From Pseudomonadota bacterium (lineage in GTDB: Bacteria; Pseudomonadota; Alphaproteobacteria; Rhizobiales; Hyphomicrobiaceae), in assembly GCA_023405815.1 (NCBI GenBank), contig JAEXXM010000005.1, positions 1 through 27,194 of the forward strand: DNA of 27,194 nt, read 5' to 3'. A program made the translations under genes and the position numbers. Under the pieces are notes generated by a model. That model was not told the origin of the DNA. It saw only the letters and a list, made by a program, of their open reading frames with translations, and did not search any database. Position 1 is the stretch's first letter, and each line of letters opens with the position of its first letter. This document shows, in pieces, positions 1 to 8,950 of the stretch.

Positions 1-631
1 GACCGACGTCGCTGTCCCAGCCCTGCCGCCAGGCCGCGATCTCTTCCAGCCGGCCCACCGCCCGCGCCGCCTCGCGCAGCGAGCCCGGTCGCTCGGGACT
101 TTCCAGCATGACCTCGGCGCCGAACGCGCGTCCCAGCTCCTTCACCCGCGGCCGCTTGCGGAACACGCAGCGGATCTGCGGCAGGTTTACGCGGTGAATG
201 GCGGCCGTGTGCAGGTCGATGCCGATCTGTGACCGCTTGACGATCTCGGTCAGGAAAAGGTGCGCCAGTCGCGCTGCGAGCGAGCCGTTCGCCGATCCGG
301 GAAACGAGCGGTTGAGGTCGCGCCGGTCGGGGAGATACCGCGAGCGGTTGATGAACCCGAACACGTTGACGACGGGCACGCACAGCAGCGTGCCGTTGAT
401 GCTCTGCGGCGCGAGCGTCCTCAAGAGGCGCCGTATGATCTCGACGCCGTTCAGCTCATCGCCGTGGATGGCGGCCGACACAAACATCGTCGGACCGGGC
501 TGAGCCCCGTGCAGCACATGCACCGGCAATGTAACAGGGGCGTGATTAGAAAGCTTCGAAATCGGCAGATCGACCAGCCGGCGCTCGCCCGGCTTTACAG
601 CCAGCCCTCCGATGATGAACGGCTGCCTCAC
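1..631 (-). CDS. Succinylglutamate desuccinylase/aspartoacylase family zinc hydrolase (3' end outside window)
   Basis: The gene runs off the left edge, leaving about 210 N-terminal residues. Translation shows HGDE (residues 56-59), the HxxE zinc site of the AstE/AspA branch of M14 carboxypeptidases, then a DLNRSFPG motif and a third likely zinc ligand in DLHT (H141). Members of this family remove acyl groups from N-acylated amino acids; the substrate cannot be told from this fragment. The start is GTG at 631: an in-frame stop lies just upstream and no ATG lies between, and a GGAGG Shine-Dalgarno sits 11 bases before it. It is divergent from the AsmA-like gene. Family assignment is firm, exact reaction unknown. 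Confidence 0.85.
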   Translation of the reverse strand, partial: MRQPFIIGGLAVKPGERRLVDLPISKLSNHAPVTLPVHVLHGAQPGPTMFVSAAIHGDELNGVEIIRRLLRTLAPQSINGTLLCVPVVNVFGFINRSRYLPDRRDLNRSFPGSANGSLAARLAHLFLTEIVKRSQIGIDLHTAAIHRVNLPQIRCVFRKRPRVKELGRAFGAEVMLESPERPGSLREAARAVGRLEEIAAWRQGWDSDVG

Positions 632-1035
632 GGCGTTGCCCGCCTCCTCATCCGTTCATCCGCTCCCATCTGCCCGGGGGAAACTGCACGACAGCGCATG
701 CGCGTGCAAGCACGCAGTCGTGCCGAGAATCCATGACCTCCTATGGCGATGGTCGCGGGCGATACCTTCCCCTCGAGCGCTCTCCACACGAATTTGCTTC
801 CTCGCCGTGCGAAAATCGTGGGCGACGACGTCGACCATCTCGCCATGCCTCGCGCTACGCGCTAAGACTTGCGGGCGTTAAGAAAAATCGGCGCACGACG
901 CCGTCGAGACGCGCTCGCTGCTTGCACCGCGGCGGACCCGCCTCTAAGACTACAGCATCCGCGAAGGCACCAAGGTCTCGCTACTGGCGGGTCCCGCGGG
1001 CGAGCTTTGTGCCTACGCGTCGATACAGGTGGCGT
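632..1035. other. 404-bp divergent intergenic region, no supported gene
   Basis: The region lies between a leftward zinc hydrolase gene and the rightward AsmA-like gene, so it should carry both promoters. Short open frames exist on both strands, but none has a recognisable protein or a convincing ribosome site. An open frame in phase with the AsmA-like gene extends back to 733, but its translation is Arg/Ser-rich and unlike a protein N-terminus. A small dyad, GCGTGC-aa-GCACGC, lies at 702-715. I see no clear -35/-10 pair. Confidence 0.6.
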
Positions 1036-2877
1036 ATGCTGAGGCGACAGGGGTCCATGAAACGCCCGAAGCAATCGATGCGACGCTACTCCCGGCTCCT
1101 CGCCGTCGCTTGCTTTCTCACTGTCCTCCTCGCCGCCCCCCTCATCATCTCCGACCGCTTCGATCGCATCGCGCTGCAAAGCGGCGCCGTGTTCGCTGCC
1201 TCGAGCAACAGCTACAGCCTCAGCGCCCCCGTGCGGCTGATGACCGGACCGACGATCGAGATCGAGAGCGGCACGCTTTCGATGCCGCCGAACCGCACCG
1301 GACTTGCGCGCGGCGGCCAAATGATCGCCATGCTCATTACCGGCAGCGGCCCGCAGATGACGCTGGAGGATGCGACCTTCACGGCCGACTTCTCCACCCG
1401 CGAGCCCACGTTCTCTCAGGAGCAGCCTGTAGGCGAGATTGCCCCGCTCGTGAAGGCGCTGCAATCGATGCAGTTCAGCGACCTCGACGTGCGCGACAGC
1501 ACCGTTCGCATCAAAATGTCGGACGCCTCCACTGTCGAGCTTCATGATGTGAACGCTTCGATCTCGGGAAGGCCCAATGGCGCCATCCAAGTTTCGGGCT
1601 CGTTCGAGTTCCATGGCGAGAAGATCGAGTTCGAGACCGCGCTCGGCGCCAGCCTCGACGCGCAGGGAATGTCACGGCCGATATCGGCGTCGTTCTCCGG
1701 CACGCCGCTCGCGGCGACGCTCGACGGCAGCCTCATGCTCGGCGAGAGCCCGCAGCTCCTTTCACCGCAAGCGGAGCTGACCTCCACCGACCTGCGCGCC
1801 ACGGCGCGCTGGCTCGGCGTCAACTGGCCGAGCGGTCATGGCTTCGGACCATTCCGCGCCAAAGGTCAGCTCGAGTGGGTCAACCGCACCGTGGCCTTTC
1901 AGAATGCAGCCATCGAGCTCGACGAGAACGACGCCAGCGGAACTCTGTCGATCAACTTTGCCGGTCCAAGACCCGCGGTCGAGGGCACGCTTGGCCTCAA
2001 GACGCTCGACCTGACGCAGTATCTGAAGCACGCCGAGGCGGCGGAGAACCGTTCAAGCTTGCTCTCCTCCATCCGCGAGGCGAGCGGTCTCGCGTTCCCC
2101 CTCATCGAGGCCATCGACGCCGACTTCCGCATCTCCTCGGACAGCGTCGTTCTGCCGGCAACGACCATCGGGCGCAGCGCGGCCACCGTATCCTTGCGCA
2201 GCGGCAAGATGCTCGCCGACATCGCCGAGCTCGAGTTCGAGGATGGAACGCGCGGTGTCGGACAGATCCGCATCGACCAGAGCGGACCTGATCCGAGCTA
2301 TGGCATGCAGGCGAAGTTCGAATCCCCCGATGTCGGCCACGCGATCCAGGCCGTATTCGGCCATCCGACCGTGCAGGGCCGCGGTGCCGTTATCATCGAC
2401 CTCACCGCCGCTGGCGACAGCGGCGAGAGCCTGTTGCGCTCCCTGGACGGAAAGCTCTCCGTCACTCTCGCCGAGGGAGGTCGCATCGGCATCGATGTCA
2501 ACGTACTCACTGCACCTGAAAGCGAGGCGCTGCCGGATACGGCCTGGCAGGAGGTGAGCAGCAGCGCCATCTCGGTGGACAAGCTCGATGCCCGCTTCGT
2601 CGTCGCCAACGGCATCCTGCGCGCGCAATCGGCTGAAGCCGTGTCGGGCGCCCGGGCCCTGAAGGCCGATGGCGCCATCAGCCTCATCGAGCGCCGCCTC
2701 GACATGGAGCTTGCCGTGGGCGATGTCGCACCATCGGTCGAAGCGAGCGAAGCGGCTTCGCAGGTCAAGCTGCAGCCGCGCAGCATCATCAACATGCATG
2801 GGCCATGGTCCTCACCCGCGATCCGCAATGAGCCCGCCGAAAATTCGCCCAAGCCCGAAGGGCCGGCTCCCGGCTGA
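1036..2877 (+). CDS. AsmA-like membrane-anchored periplasmic protein
   Basis: About 613 residues. A basic N-terminus is followed by one hydrophobic segment (about residues 20-39), then a long periplasmic region of alternating beta-like segments. The stretch at about 455-490 (AAGDSGESLLRSLDG, then GGRIGID) matches the conserved C-terminal signature of AsmA proteins. AsmA-like proteins are bridge-type lipid-transport or envelope-maintenance factors of the inner membrane. Start choice: ATG 1036 (AGGTGG just upstream) or ATG 1057 (AGGGG just upstream); both spacings are short, and ATG 1078 is also possible. The gene converges on glpD with 6 bases between stop codons. A Pro-rich tail ends the protein. 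Function is inferred from family only. Confidence 0.8.
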   Translation: MLRRQGSMKRPKQSMRRYSRLLAVACFLTVLLAAPLIISDRFDRIALQSGAVFAASSNSYSLSAPVRLMTGPTIEIESGTLSMPPNRTGLARGGQMIAMLITGSGPQMTLEDATFTADFSTREPTFSQEQPVGEIAPLVKALQSMQFSDLDVRDSTVRIKMSDASTVELHDVNASISGRPNGAIQVSGSFEFHGEKIEFETALGASLDAQGMSRPISASFSGTPLAATLDGSLMLGESPQLLSPQAELTSTDLRATARWLGVNWPSGHGFGPFRAKGQLEWVNRTVAFQNAAIELDENDASGTLSINFAGPRPAVEGTLGLKTLDLTQYLKHAEAAENRSSLLSSIREASGLAFPLIEAIDADFRISSDSVVLPATTIGRSAATVSLRSGKMLADIAELEFEDGTRGVGQIRIDQSGPDPSYGMQAKFESPDVGHAIQAVFGHPTVQGRGAVIIDLTAAGDSGESLLRSLDGKLSVTLAEGGRIGIDVNVLTAPESEALPDTAWQEVSSSAISVDKLDARFVVANGILRAQSAEAVSGARALKADGAISLIERRLDMELAVGDVAPSVEASEAASQVKLQPRSIINMHGPWSSPAIRNEPAENSPKPEGPAPG

Positions 2878-2883
2878 CCGAAG

Positions 2884-4362
2884 TCAGAGCAGCTTCGCAA
2901 GCTCTTGATGTGCGGCCGCACGCTGGCTCTCATCCATATGCAGGCCGCACTTCGTTCGCCGCCAAAGGATGTCGTCCGCCCCGCGCGCCCATTCCCGCTC
3001 TCGCAGGTAGATCACCTCGCGCTCGCTGAGCCCCGCGCCGAAACTTCTGCCCAGATCCCCCATGTTCTCCGCGTCCCCCAGCACATCGTCGGTGAGCGTT
3101 CCATAGCGCCGTGCAAGACGCCCGAGGAACGCCGCATCGAACCCGCGATGCCTCCGGCAGAGGTCGCGGATGAAGCCGGCGAGCCCTCCTTCGCCGAGAT
3201 CGCCACCCGGCAATGGCGCTGAGGCCGTCCACGCGCGCCTCATGTGCGGGAAGCAGGGCTTGAGCCTCCCCAACGCCGCCTCTGCGAGTCGCCGATACGT
3301 GGTGAGCTTGCCGCCGAGCACCGTGAGCAGCGGCGCACCCTCGTCGCTGTTGAGGGCAAGACTGTAGTCGCGCGATACGGCGGAAGCACTCTCCTCGCTG
3401 TCGTCGTCGAACAGAGGACGCACGCCGGCAAAGCTCCACACGATGTCATCGCGAGTTGGCGGCGCGGCGAAGAACTGGCGCGTCAGGTCCAGAAGGTAGT
3501 CTTCCTCCTCGCGGCTGATCTCCGCCGACGCGGGATCGCCGTCAAAGGCGACCTCAGTCGTCCCGATCAGTGTGAAACGCTCTTCATATGGAATTGCGAA
3601 CACCACCCGGCCATCGGCATTCTGGCAAAGATAGGCGTCGTTCGCCCCGGCGATACGGGGTACGACGATGTGGCTCCCTTTGACGAGGCGCAGCGGCACG
3701 GCGCGCAGCGCCGGGCCCCCACCCAAGCTGGAGACCCACGGGCCAGCTGCGTTGACCAGCGCACGCGCACGAACCTCGCGCTGACCTCGCGCACTATCGA
3801 GCAGCACTCTCCATGTGCCCTCCTCGACCCGCGCGGTCGCAACCCGCGTGCGCGTCTCGATCGCCGCACCGCGATCTGCAGCTGCGCGCGCGTTGAGCAC
3901 CACGAGGCGCGCATCGTCAACCCTGCAGTCCCAGTACGTGAAGCCGTGCGTCAGCTCGCGCCTCAGCGCATAGCCTGCAGGATCGCGACGAAGGTCGAGC
4001 GACGACGACGCTGGAATGCGCTGCCGCTTGCCGAGGTGGTCGTAGAGAAAGAGGCCGGCACGCAGCATCAGCCCAGAGCGTCCGCCAGCGACTTGCGGCA
4101 GGATGAAACGCTGCGGCCAGATGATGTGGCTGGCATTGGCGAGCAGAACCTCGCGCTCCTCCAGCGCCTCGCGCACCAGTCTGAACTCATAGTGCTCGAG
4201 ATACCGCAGGCCACCATGAATGAGCTTGGAGCTCGCCGAGGACGTGGCCCCACCGAGGTCGCTCTTTTCAGCCAGGAGAACGGTGAGCCCGCGGCCTGCG
4301 GCGTCGGCGGCGATGCCGGCACCGTTGATGCCTCCGCCCACGACGACGAGGTCATAGATCAT
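2884..4362 (-). CDS. glpD: Glycerol-3-phosphate dehydrogenase (FAD, respiratory)
   Basis: 492 residues, close to the roughly 500 of E. coli GlpD. It oxidises sn-glycerol 3-phosphate to dihydroxyacetone phosphate at the inner membrane and passes electrons to quinone. The N-terminus carries the FAD-binding GGGINGAG motif, followed by SSKLIHGGLRYLE, a GlpD hallmark, and a C-terminal GlpD-type helical domain (from about residue 380). It starts at the only sensible ATG, directly before the dinucleotide-binding strand; no clear Shine-Dalgarno is visible. It lies 24 bases downstream of a sodium symporter gene on the same strand, suggesting co-transcription. No glpK or glpF is visible nearby. Confidence 0.93.
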   Translation of the reverse strand: MIYDLVVVGGGINGAGIAADAAGRGLTVLLAEKSDLGGATSSASSKLIHGGLRYLEHYEFRLVREALEEREVLLANASHIIWPQRFILPQVAGGRSGLMLRAGLFLYDHLGKRQRIPASSSLDLRRDPAGYALRRELTHGFTYWDCRVDDARLVVLNARAAADRGAAIETRTRVATARVEEGTWRVLLDSARGQREVRARALVNAAGPWVSSLGGGPALRAVPLRLVKGSHIVVPRIAGANDAYLCQNADGRVVFAIPYEERFTLIGTTEVAFDGDPASAEISREEEDYLLDLTRQFFAAPPTRDDIVWSFAGVRPLFDDDSEESASAVSRDYSLALNSDEGAPLLTVLGGKLTTYRRLAEAALGRLKPCFPHMRRAWTASAPLPGGDLGEGGLAGFIRDLCRRHRGFDAAFLGRLARRYGTLTDDVLGDAENMGDLGRSFGAGLSEREVIYLREREWARGADDILWRRTKCGLHMDESQRAAAHQELAKLL

Positions 4363-4386
4363 AGGGCGAGGCTATCACGCCGACGC

Positions 4387-6291
4387 TTACGGCGCCGTTT
4401 CCGATCTGCGTCGAGCCAGGGTTGCCAGCGAAACGATGACCAGCGTCAGGAAGCCAACGGGCAGGGCAAGCAGCACGGTTGCAGGTCCACTGATGCCGAA
4501 CCAATCGGCGATCGACCGCGCATGTGCATCAAGCATCAGCCACGCCGCATCCTTGGCCACCCCCGGCTCGGCATCGAGCCACGCCTCCTTCAGCTCGCCG
4601 AAGTATTCGAGGCCGCTGGCTCCCCCGCTCGACAACGCCGCCGTCGCCTCGAAGAACGGAACGGCGAAGTAGTGTCGCCCGGCGAGATAGAGCACCATCA
4701 CCGCGACACCAGCGAGCATTCCGGCAGCCGCACCTGCGGCATTGGCGCCTCGCCACCACAAGGCCCCGACGACGGCCGGGAAGAGGCCGGCCGCCGCGAC
4801 CGCGACGGCCCAGGTCGCAACATCGACGATGCCGGCCGGACGCAGCAAAGCGAGCGTCGTGCTGGCCGCGATGACCGCGGTCGCGACCGCATAGGACGCA
4901 AGACGCATCCCGCGCACATGCTGGTCTGGGCCGTCGATCGTAAGGCCGAGCGCCCGCACGATCACGCTCAATGGCGCGTGCGCCGTCACCAGAACCGTCG
5001 CCAGCACCGCAAGGGCGAGCAAGCCCATCAATACGCCACTGAGACCCGCGATCTCTGGCAGCGCGAGCGTGACGACATCGGGATCAACGCTCACGTCCTG
5101 CAGTCGCAACGTCGATGCGGCGTCAGGCAGCGCGGCGCACGCCTGCGCGACCGCGTCGGCGCTCGTCGCCGCCTCCCCGCAGACTTGCACCAGCCCGAGC
5201 TTGCCATACGTGAAGATCCACGCCGGCAAATCGGAGAGCGCCGTCCGCTCCGCGATCAACGTCGCGATTTCCTGCCGTGCATAGACCGCGACTGCTGGCG
5301 CGAGCGCCAGCACCAGCACTGAGAATCCCAATCCCCACAGCGCAGTGTGACGCGCATTGCGCGCCGTCGTCGTCGCAAGCGGTGGAGCAAGCAGACTCGG
5401 CAGCACTGCGACACCTGCCGCAAGACCGAGCGTGATTCCGGCGAAGTTGATGGGCGACACCGACAGGAACGCCGTCAGCATCGGCCTCATGAAAGATGGA
5501 TCGGCGAGCTCCTGCTCGAGCAGGTTCTCCTCGAGCCCCTGCAGTTGCCAGATCGAGTTCGCGTAGGCGAGCTGCGGCACCGGCAGCCCATGCCACTGCG
5601 CCGAGAGGATGACGAGCGGCACGAGCAGCGCCACCAGCAGCAGCGGATAGAGCATGCCGTTGACGGTCGACGTCCCGCCCGCTCCGCGCACGACGAAGCA
5701 CGCGAGCGCGGCACATGCCGCCGCGATTGTCGCCGTAGCAAAGTCGACGCCGAGAAGGCGCATGCCCACCAGTCCCGAAGCCATGAGCCCGGCAACGAGC
5801 AGTCCCACCATCGATGCGGTGATGATCGAAAGACCGAGGAGATCGACCGCCCGGCTGGAAAACCGGCGCGTCAGAAGAGCCGGGAGCGAGTTCGCTCCCG
5901 ATTGGGCAAAGCGCGGCGCGATCAAAAGTTGCATCAGCAGGCAGCCGGCGCCGAGCCCCAGCGCATAGGCCAGCCCGTCGTGTCCCGACGCGAAAATGGC
6001 GCCGGGAACGGCGAGGAAGAATGCACCCGTCAGGGTGTCTGTGGCGACCGACATTCCGCCTGCGATAGGCGCGGCACCTCCGCCGAGTCGACGCAAGCTG
6101 GCCGCAAGCGATATCGCCCCGGCGCCGGCTATTCCGACGGCCCAATAGCCGCCGTCGCCCCAGACAGCCGAGGCACCAAAGCCGGCGGCGAGAACCAGCG
6201 CGGCAATGAGAAGTGAGGCTGATGCGAACGTGCCCGACGCCGCGACCGCGGGCGATTTGGCTGGCGTCAAGAGATGGCTGTCGAGCGGCAT
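4387..6291 (-). CDS. Sodium:solute symporter, VC_2705-type large subunit
   Basis: 634 residues with a dozen or more hydrophobic segments. The overall pattern (GGMSVATDTLTGAFF near residue 77, ANSLPALLTRRF near 133, SPINFAGITLGLAAG near 280) fits the SSSF family, in particular the VC_2705-like subgroup that works with a small DUF4212 subunit. It probably imports an organic acid such as acetate with Na+, but the substrate is not readable. There is a polar loop at about residues 340-400 between membrane segments. The start ATG lies one base after the stop of the small subunit, implying translational coupling. glpD follows after 24 bases. The N-terminal 20 residues are polar and poorly conserved-looking. 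Confidence 0.85.
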   Translation of the reverse strand: MPLDSHLLTPAKSPAVAASGTFASASLLIAALVLAAGFGASAVWGDGGYWAVGIAGAGAISLAASLRRLGGGAAPIAGGMSVATDTLTGAFFLAVPGAIFASGHDGLAYALGLGAGCLLMQLLIAPRFAQSGANSLPALLTRRFSSRAVDLLGLSIITASMVGLLVAGLMASGLVGMRLLGVDFATATIAAACAALACFVVRGAGGTSTVNGMLYPLLLVALLVPLVILSAQWHGLPVPQLAYANSIWQLQGLEENLLEQELADPSFMRPMLTAFLSVSPINFAGITLGLAAGVAVLPSLLAPPLATTTARNARHTALWGLGFSVLVLALAPAVAVYARQEIATLIAERTALSDLPAWIFTYGKLGLVQVCGEAATSADAVAQACAALPDAASTLRLQDVSVDPDVVTLALPEIAGLSGVLMGLLALAVLATVLVTAHAPLSVIVRALGLTIDGPDQHVRGMRLASYAVATAVIAASTTLALLRPAGIVDVATWAVAVAAAGLFPAVVGALWWRGANAAGAAAGMLAGVAVMVLYLAGRHYFAVPFFEATAALSSGGASGLEYFGELKEAWLDAEPGVAKDAAWLMLDAHARSIADWFGISGPATVLLALPVGFLTLVIVSLATLARRRSETAP

Positions 6292-6292
6292 G

Positions 6293-6547
6293 TCAGGCGT
6301 CCGTGGCCCGGCGCGCTTCGCGGCGATCCTGCCACCGCGCCGAGGCGAGCCCGACGAGCACGAACGCGATCAGCGATCCTTGAGCCACCATGAAGTAGCC
6401 GAGCGGCAGGGCGAATATGTCGATGAGGTTCAGCGCCTGCGCAAACATCGGCACGACGAAGGCGAGCAGAGTCCACAGCAGCAGCGCCACGACGGGAAGC
6501 CGCGCCTTTGCCGGTTCGCTTTCAGTTGAGTGCAGATCTTCGCGCAC
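6293..6547 (-). CDS. Sodium:solute symporter small subunit (DUF4212)
   Basis: 84 residues with two transmembrane segments (about 17-37 and 47-68) and a basic C-terminus, the usual size and shape for DUF4212 proteins that accompany VC_2705-type symporters. The start appears to be GTG at 6547, preceded by a G-rich stretch. The stop codon is one base from the start of the large subunit, so the two are translated together. Identity is inferred from length, topology and partner gene as well as the residues WTLLAFVVP and GYFMVAQG, which are typical of this family. Confidence 0.85.
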   Translation of the reverse strand: MREDLHSTESEPAKARLPVVALLLWTLLAFVVPMFAQALNLIDIFALPLGYFMVAQGSLIAFVLVGLASARWQDRREARRATDA

Positions 6548-6888
6548 CGAGCCCCGCCCCCGTCCGCCGCAATGGCTTGCGCTGTTTCAATGGCGGGAGT
6601 CTTGCCGGCGTTTGCGACACCCTCGTGGCGCACCGACATGCGTCCACGCCAAACATACGGTCGAGCCGAAAACTAAAAGGCGGGGCGATACGCTCCCGCA
6701 TCCCCCCGCCCTGGGATCCTCTCCCTAGACTTGGACCCTTATGCTTTTGCATGGCCAGCTGAGTGGTCCGCGACTCGCCGGACCCGCACCATGGGTGACC
6801 AAAGGTCCTGCGTCAAGTCGCCCATCACCGAAAAAATACTGATGTGCCGCAGCGATTTGTGACCGTTCAATGTAAGCGGCGCCGAAGC
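6548..6888. other. 341-bp intergenic region, no gene seen
   Basis: It lies upstream of the symporter operon and downstream of the TPR gene, both on the minus strand, and so should hold the operon promoter. It contains the short palindrome ATGCTTTTGCAT (6740-6751) and several short GC-rich dyads. No tRNA, no convincing coding frame and no Rho-independent terminator with a T-tract was found. Confidence 0.5.
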
Positions 6889-7530
6889 TCAGGAAACCTC
6901 GGGACGGCATTCCGAGTCGGGCGGTAGGGGTTCGCACTGACGATTGCCGACACACGTGCGCATGGCCTGCTCGAGCGTGGGAGTATAGACGCCGTCGACA
7001 GCCCCGAAGTAGAGCCCCTGCGAGCGCAGCCCGCACTGGTACATCTTGACGATACGCTCGCCTCCCACCCGCATGGCGAGGACGTAGTCACGTAGGGCAG
7101 CTTCCGCCTCCCCCATCGATTGACGAATGTGTGCGCGGGTATCGAGCGCATAGGGACTGCCCGGCGCCAGCTCCAGCGCCCGCTCGACGTCCTCGGCCCC
7201 ATCGGCGGGGCGCCCGAGCTTGTAGTAGGCCCACGCGCGGTTGTTCAGTGCCAGGGGAAAGTCCGGCTTCATCTTGAGCGCCACGTCGTAGTCGGCGATG
7301 GCCTTGTCGAACATGCCGAGCAGCGAGTAGGCGAGCGCCCGCATGCCGTGGGCAAGGCTGCGCTGCTCTTCGGGCAGCCCAGGATTGTCGATCATCGCCG
7401 AGCAGCCGCTGATGCGCCGCTCGTTGTCGTCGCTGAGGCAGTCGACCATCGGATCGACTACCGTCGCCGACGCGGCGAGGGGGCCGGCAGCTACGGCAAT
7501 CGCGGCAATGAGCAACCTTACGAGGAACAT
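6889..7530 (-). CDS. Exported TPR-repeat protein with peptidoglycan-binding-like tail
   Basis: 213 residues. A signal peptide is visible (hydrophobic 4-19, likely cleaved after ASA near 22). Three tetratricopeptide repeats follow at about 59-92, 93-126 and 127-160, with typical A-Y-G-A-DY-AL-P spacing. The C-terminal part (about 163-194: CGLRSQGLYFGAVDGVYTPTL) resembles the PG_binding_1 repeat, in which a short helix leads to a GxVDGxxGxxT motif. Cysteines at 31, 43, 166, 193, 199 and 208 suggest disulfides in the periplasm. It is probably an envelope protein; its precise role is unknown. It is divergent from coaBC across 160 bases. Confidence 0.8.
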   Translation of the reverse strand: MFLVRLLIAAIAVAAGPLAASATVVDPMVDCLSDDNERRISGCSAMIDNPGLPEEQRSLAHGMRALAYSLLGMFDKAIADYDVALKMKPDFPLALNNRAWAYYKLGRPADGAEDVERALELAPGSPYALDTRAHIRQSMGEAEAALRDYVLAMRVGGERIVKMYQCGLRSQGLYFGAVDGVYTPTLEQAMRTCVGNRQCEPLPPDSECRPEVS

Positions 7531-7690
7531 TCCGCCCCCAGGGTCTAAGCTGGCCTATTGAAAGGACCAGAAACGGGGTTTTATTGGGTCATGGAAGGCT
7601 GGCGAAGCGCCGCATGATGCCCCGCCCTGGCCGCAGCGGCTGCTTAACACCTTCCGGCAGTCGCCTGTGCTAGGCTCGAATGCCTGCAGG

Positions 7691-8950
7691 ATGCGAGCGT
7701 CCCACGTGAAACAAAAGCGAATTCTGCTCATCATCGGCGGCGGCATCGCCGCATATAAGTGCCTCGACCTCATCCGCAGGCTGCGCGAGGCGGGAGCCTC
7801 CGTACGCGCCGTGATGACCAAGGCGGCAACCGAATTCGTCACGCCCCTTTCGGTTGGCGCCCTGACCTCGGAGCGCGTCTTCACGAGCTTGTTCGATCTC
7901 AACGACGAGCAGGAGATTGGTCACATCCGCCTCTCGCGCGAGGCCGACCTGCTCATCGTCGCACCCGCGACCGCCGACCTCATCGCCAAGATGGCCGGCG
8001 GCCATGCCGACGACCTTGCCTCCACGGTGCTGCTGGCGACCGACAAGCCGGTGCTCGTCGCGCCGGCGATGAACCCGCGCATGTGGCTGCACCCGGCAAC
8101 CCAGCGCAACGTCGCCCAGTTGCGCGCCGATGGCATTCATCTCGTCGGACCAAACACCGGCGAGATGGCCGAGCGCGACGAGGCAGGCCCCGGGCGCCTT
8201 GCCGAGGTGCCGGAGATCATCGCTGCGGCCGAGAAGGTTCTATCCGAGCGCGCGGCTGGGGCGGTCTCACATCTTCACGCGCGCCTGCTCGCCGGCCGCC
8301 ACGTCCTCGTTACCTCAGGCCCGACGCACGAGCCGATTGACCCGGTGCGCTATATCGCCAACCGCTCGTCCGGAAAGCAGGGACACGCCATTGCCCGCGC
8401 CGCTGCCGCACTCGGCGCGCGCGTCACGCTTGTGTCGGGACCGGTGACCATCCCCGACCCGCCGGGCGTGGACGTTGTGCGCGTAGAAACGGCCGCGGAC
8501 ATGCTGCGCGCCGTGGAGCAGAGCCTGCCGGCAGACATCGCCGTGTTCGCCGCCGCCGTCGCCGATTGGCGGACGGCATCCGAAGAGCGCCAGAAGCTCA
8601 AGAAGACCGGGGCCACGCCGAGCCTCGACCTTGTCGAGAATCCCGACATCCTTGCCAGCGTCGGCAAACGCCGCTCTGGCCGTCCGCGGCTCGTGATCGG
8701 CTTTGCCGCCGAGACCACGAACGTCGAGGCCGAGGCAGCCAGGAAGCGCAAGTCGAAGGGTGCCGACTGGATCGTCGCCAACGACGTGTCCCCTGACCGC
8801 GGCGTCTTCGGCGGCGAAGGCAACACCGTGCATCTCCTGACAGCCGAAGGCATTGAGGACTGGCCGACGCTGAGTAAGGACGAGGTGGCGCGCCGGCTGC
8901 TGCAACGCGCAGCCGAGCACCTCGGAAGCGGAGCGGCGGCCGCCGAATGA
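7691..8950 (+). CDS. coaBC: Bifunctional phosphopantothenoylcysteine decarboxylase / phosphopantothenate-cysteine ligase
   Basis: About 419 residues. It carries out two steps of coenzyme A synthesis: ligation of 4'-phosphopantothenate to cysteine (CoaB, C-terminal) and FMN-dependent decarboxylation (CoaC, N-terminal). Seen: GGGIAAYK near residue 16, the catalytic-type His in GHIRLS (H78), APATADLIAKMA (91-102), PAMN (125-128), and the CoaB motifs GPTHEPIDPVRYI, NRSSGKQG and AVADWR with a following KLKK. The CoaC active-site Cys of the E. coli enzyme has no counterpart here (see findings). Start: ATG 7691 chosen; GTG 7667 and GTG 7706 are alternatives. The stop overlaps the dut start by four bases (ATGA). 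Confidence 0.92.
   Translation: MRASHVKQKRILLIIGGGIAAYKCLDLIRRLREAGASVRAVMTKAATEFVTPLSVGALTSERVFTSLFDLNDEQEIGHIRLSREADLLIVAPATADLIAKMAGGHADDLASTVLLATDKPVLVAPAMNPRMWLHPATQRNVAQLRADGIHLVGPNTGEMAERDEAGPGRLAEVPEIIAAAEKVLSERAAGAVSHLHARLLAGRHVLVTSGPTHEPIDPVRYIANRSSGKQGHAIARAAAALGARVTLVSGPVTIPDPPGVDVVRVETAADMLRAVEQSLPADIAVFAAAVADWRTASEERQKLKKTGATPSLDLVENPDILASVGKRRSGRPRLVIGFAAETTNVEAEAARKRKSKGADWIVANDVSPDRGVFGGEGNTVHLLTAEGIEDWPTLSKDEVARRLLQRAAEHLGSGAAAAE

Noticed and set aside
628..846. Small minus-strand frames upstream of the zinc hydrolase gene
   Set aside because: No recognisable domain, they overlap the hydrolase start region, and no convincing ribosome site was seen.
733..1035. N-terminal extension of the AsmA-like protein
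   Set aside because: The extra 101 residues are Arg/Ser/Pro-rich and precede a clean basic-plus-hydrophobic N-terminus at 1036 or 1057.
3244..5322. 692-residue open frame on the plus strand
   Set aside because: It is antisense to glpD and the symporter, spans two real genes, and its translation is Arg/Glu/His-rich with no domain.
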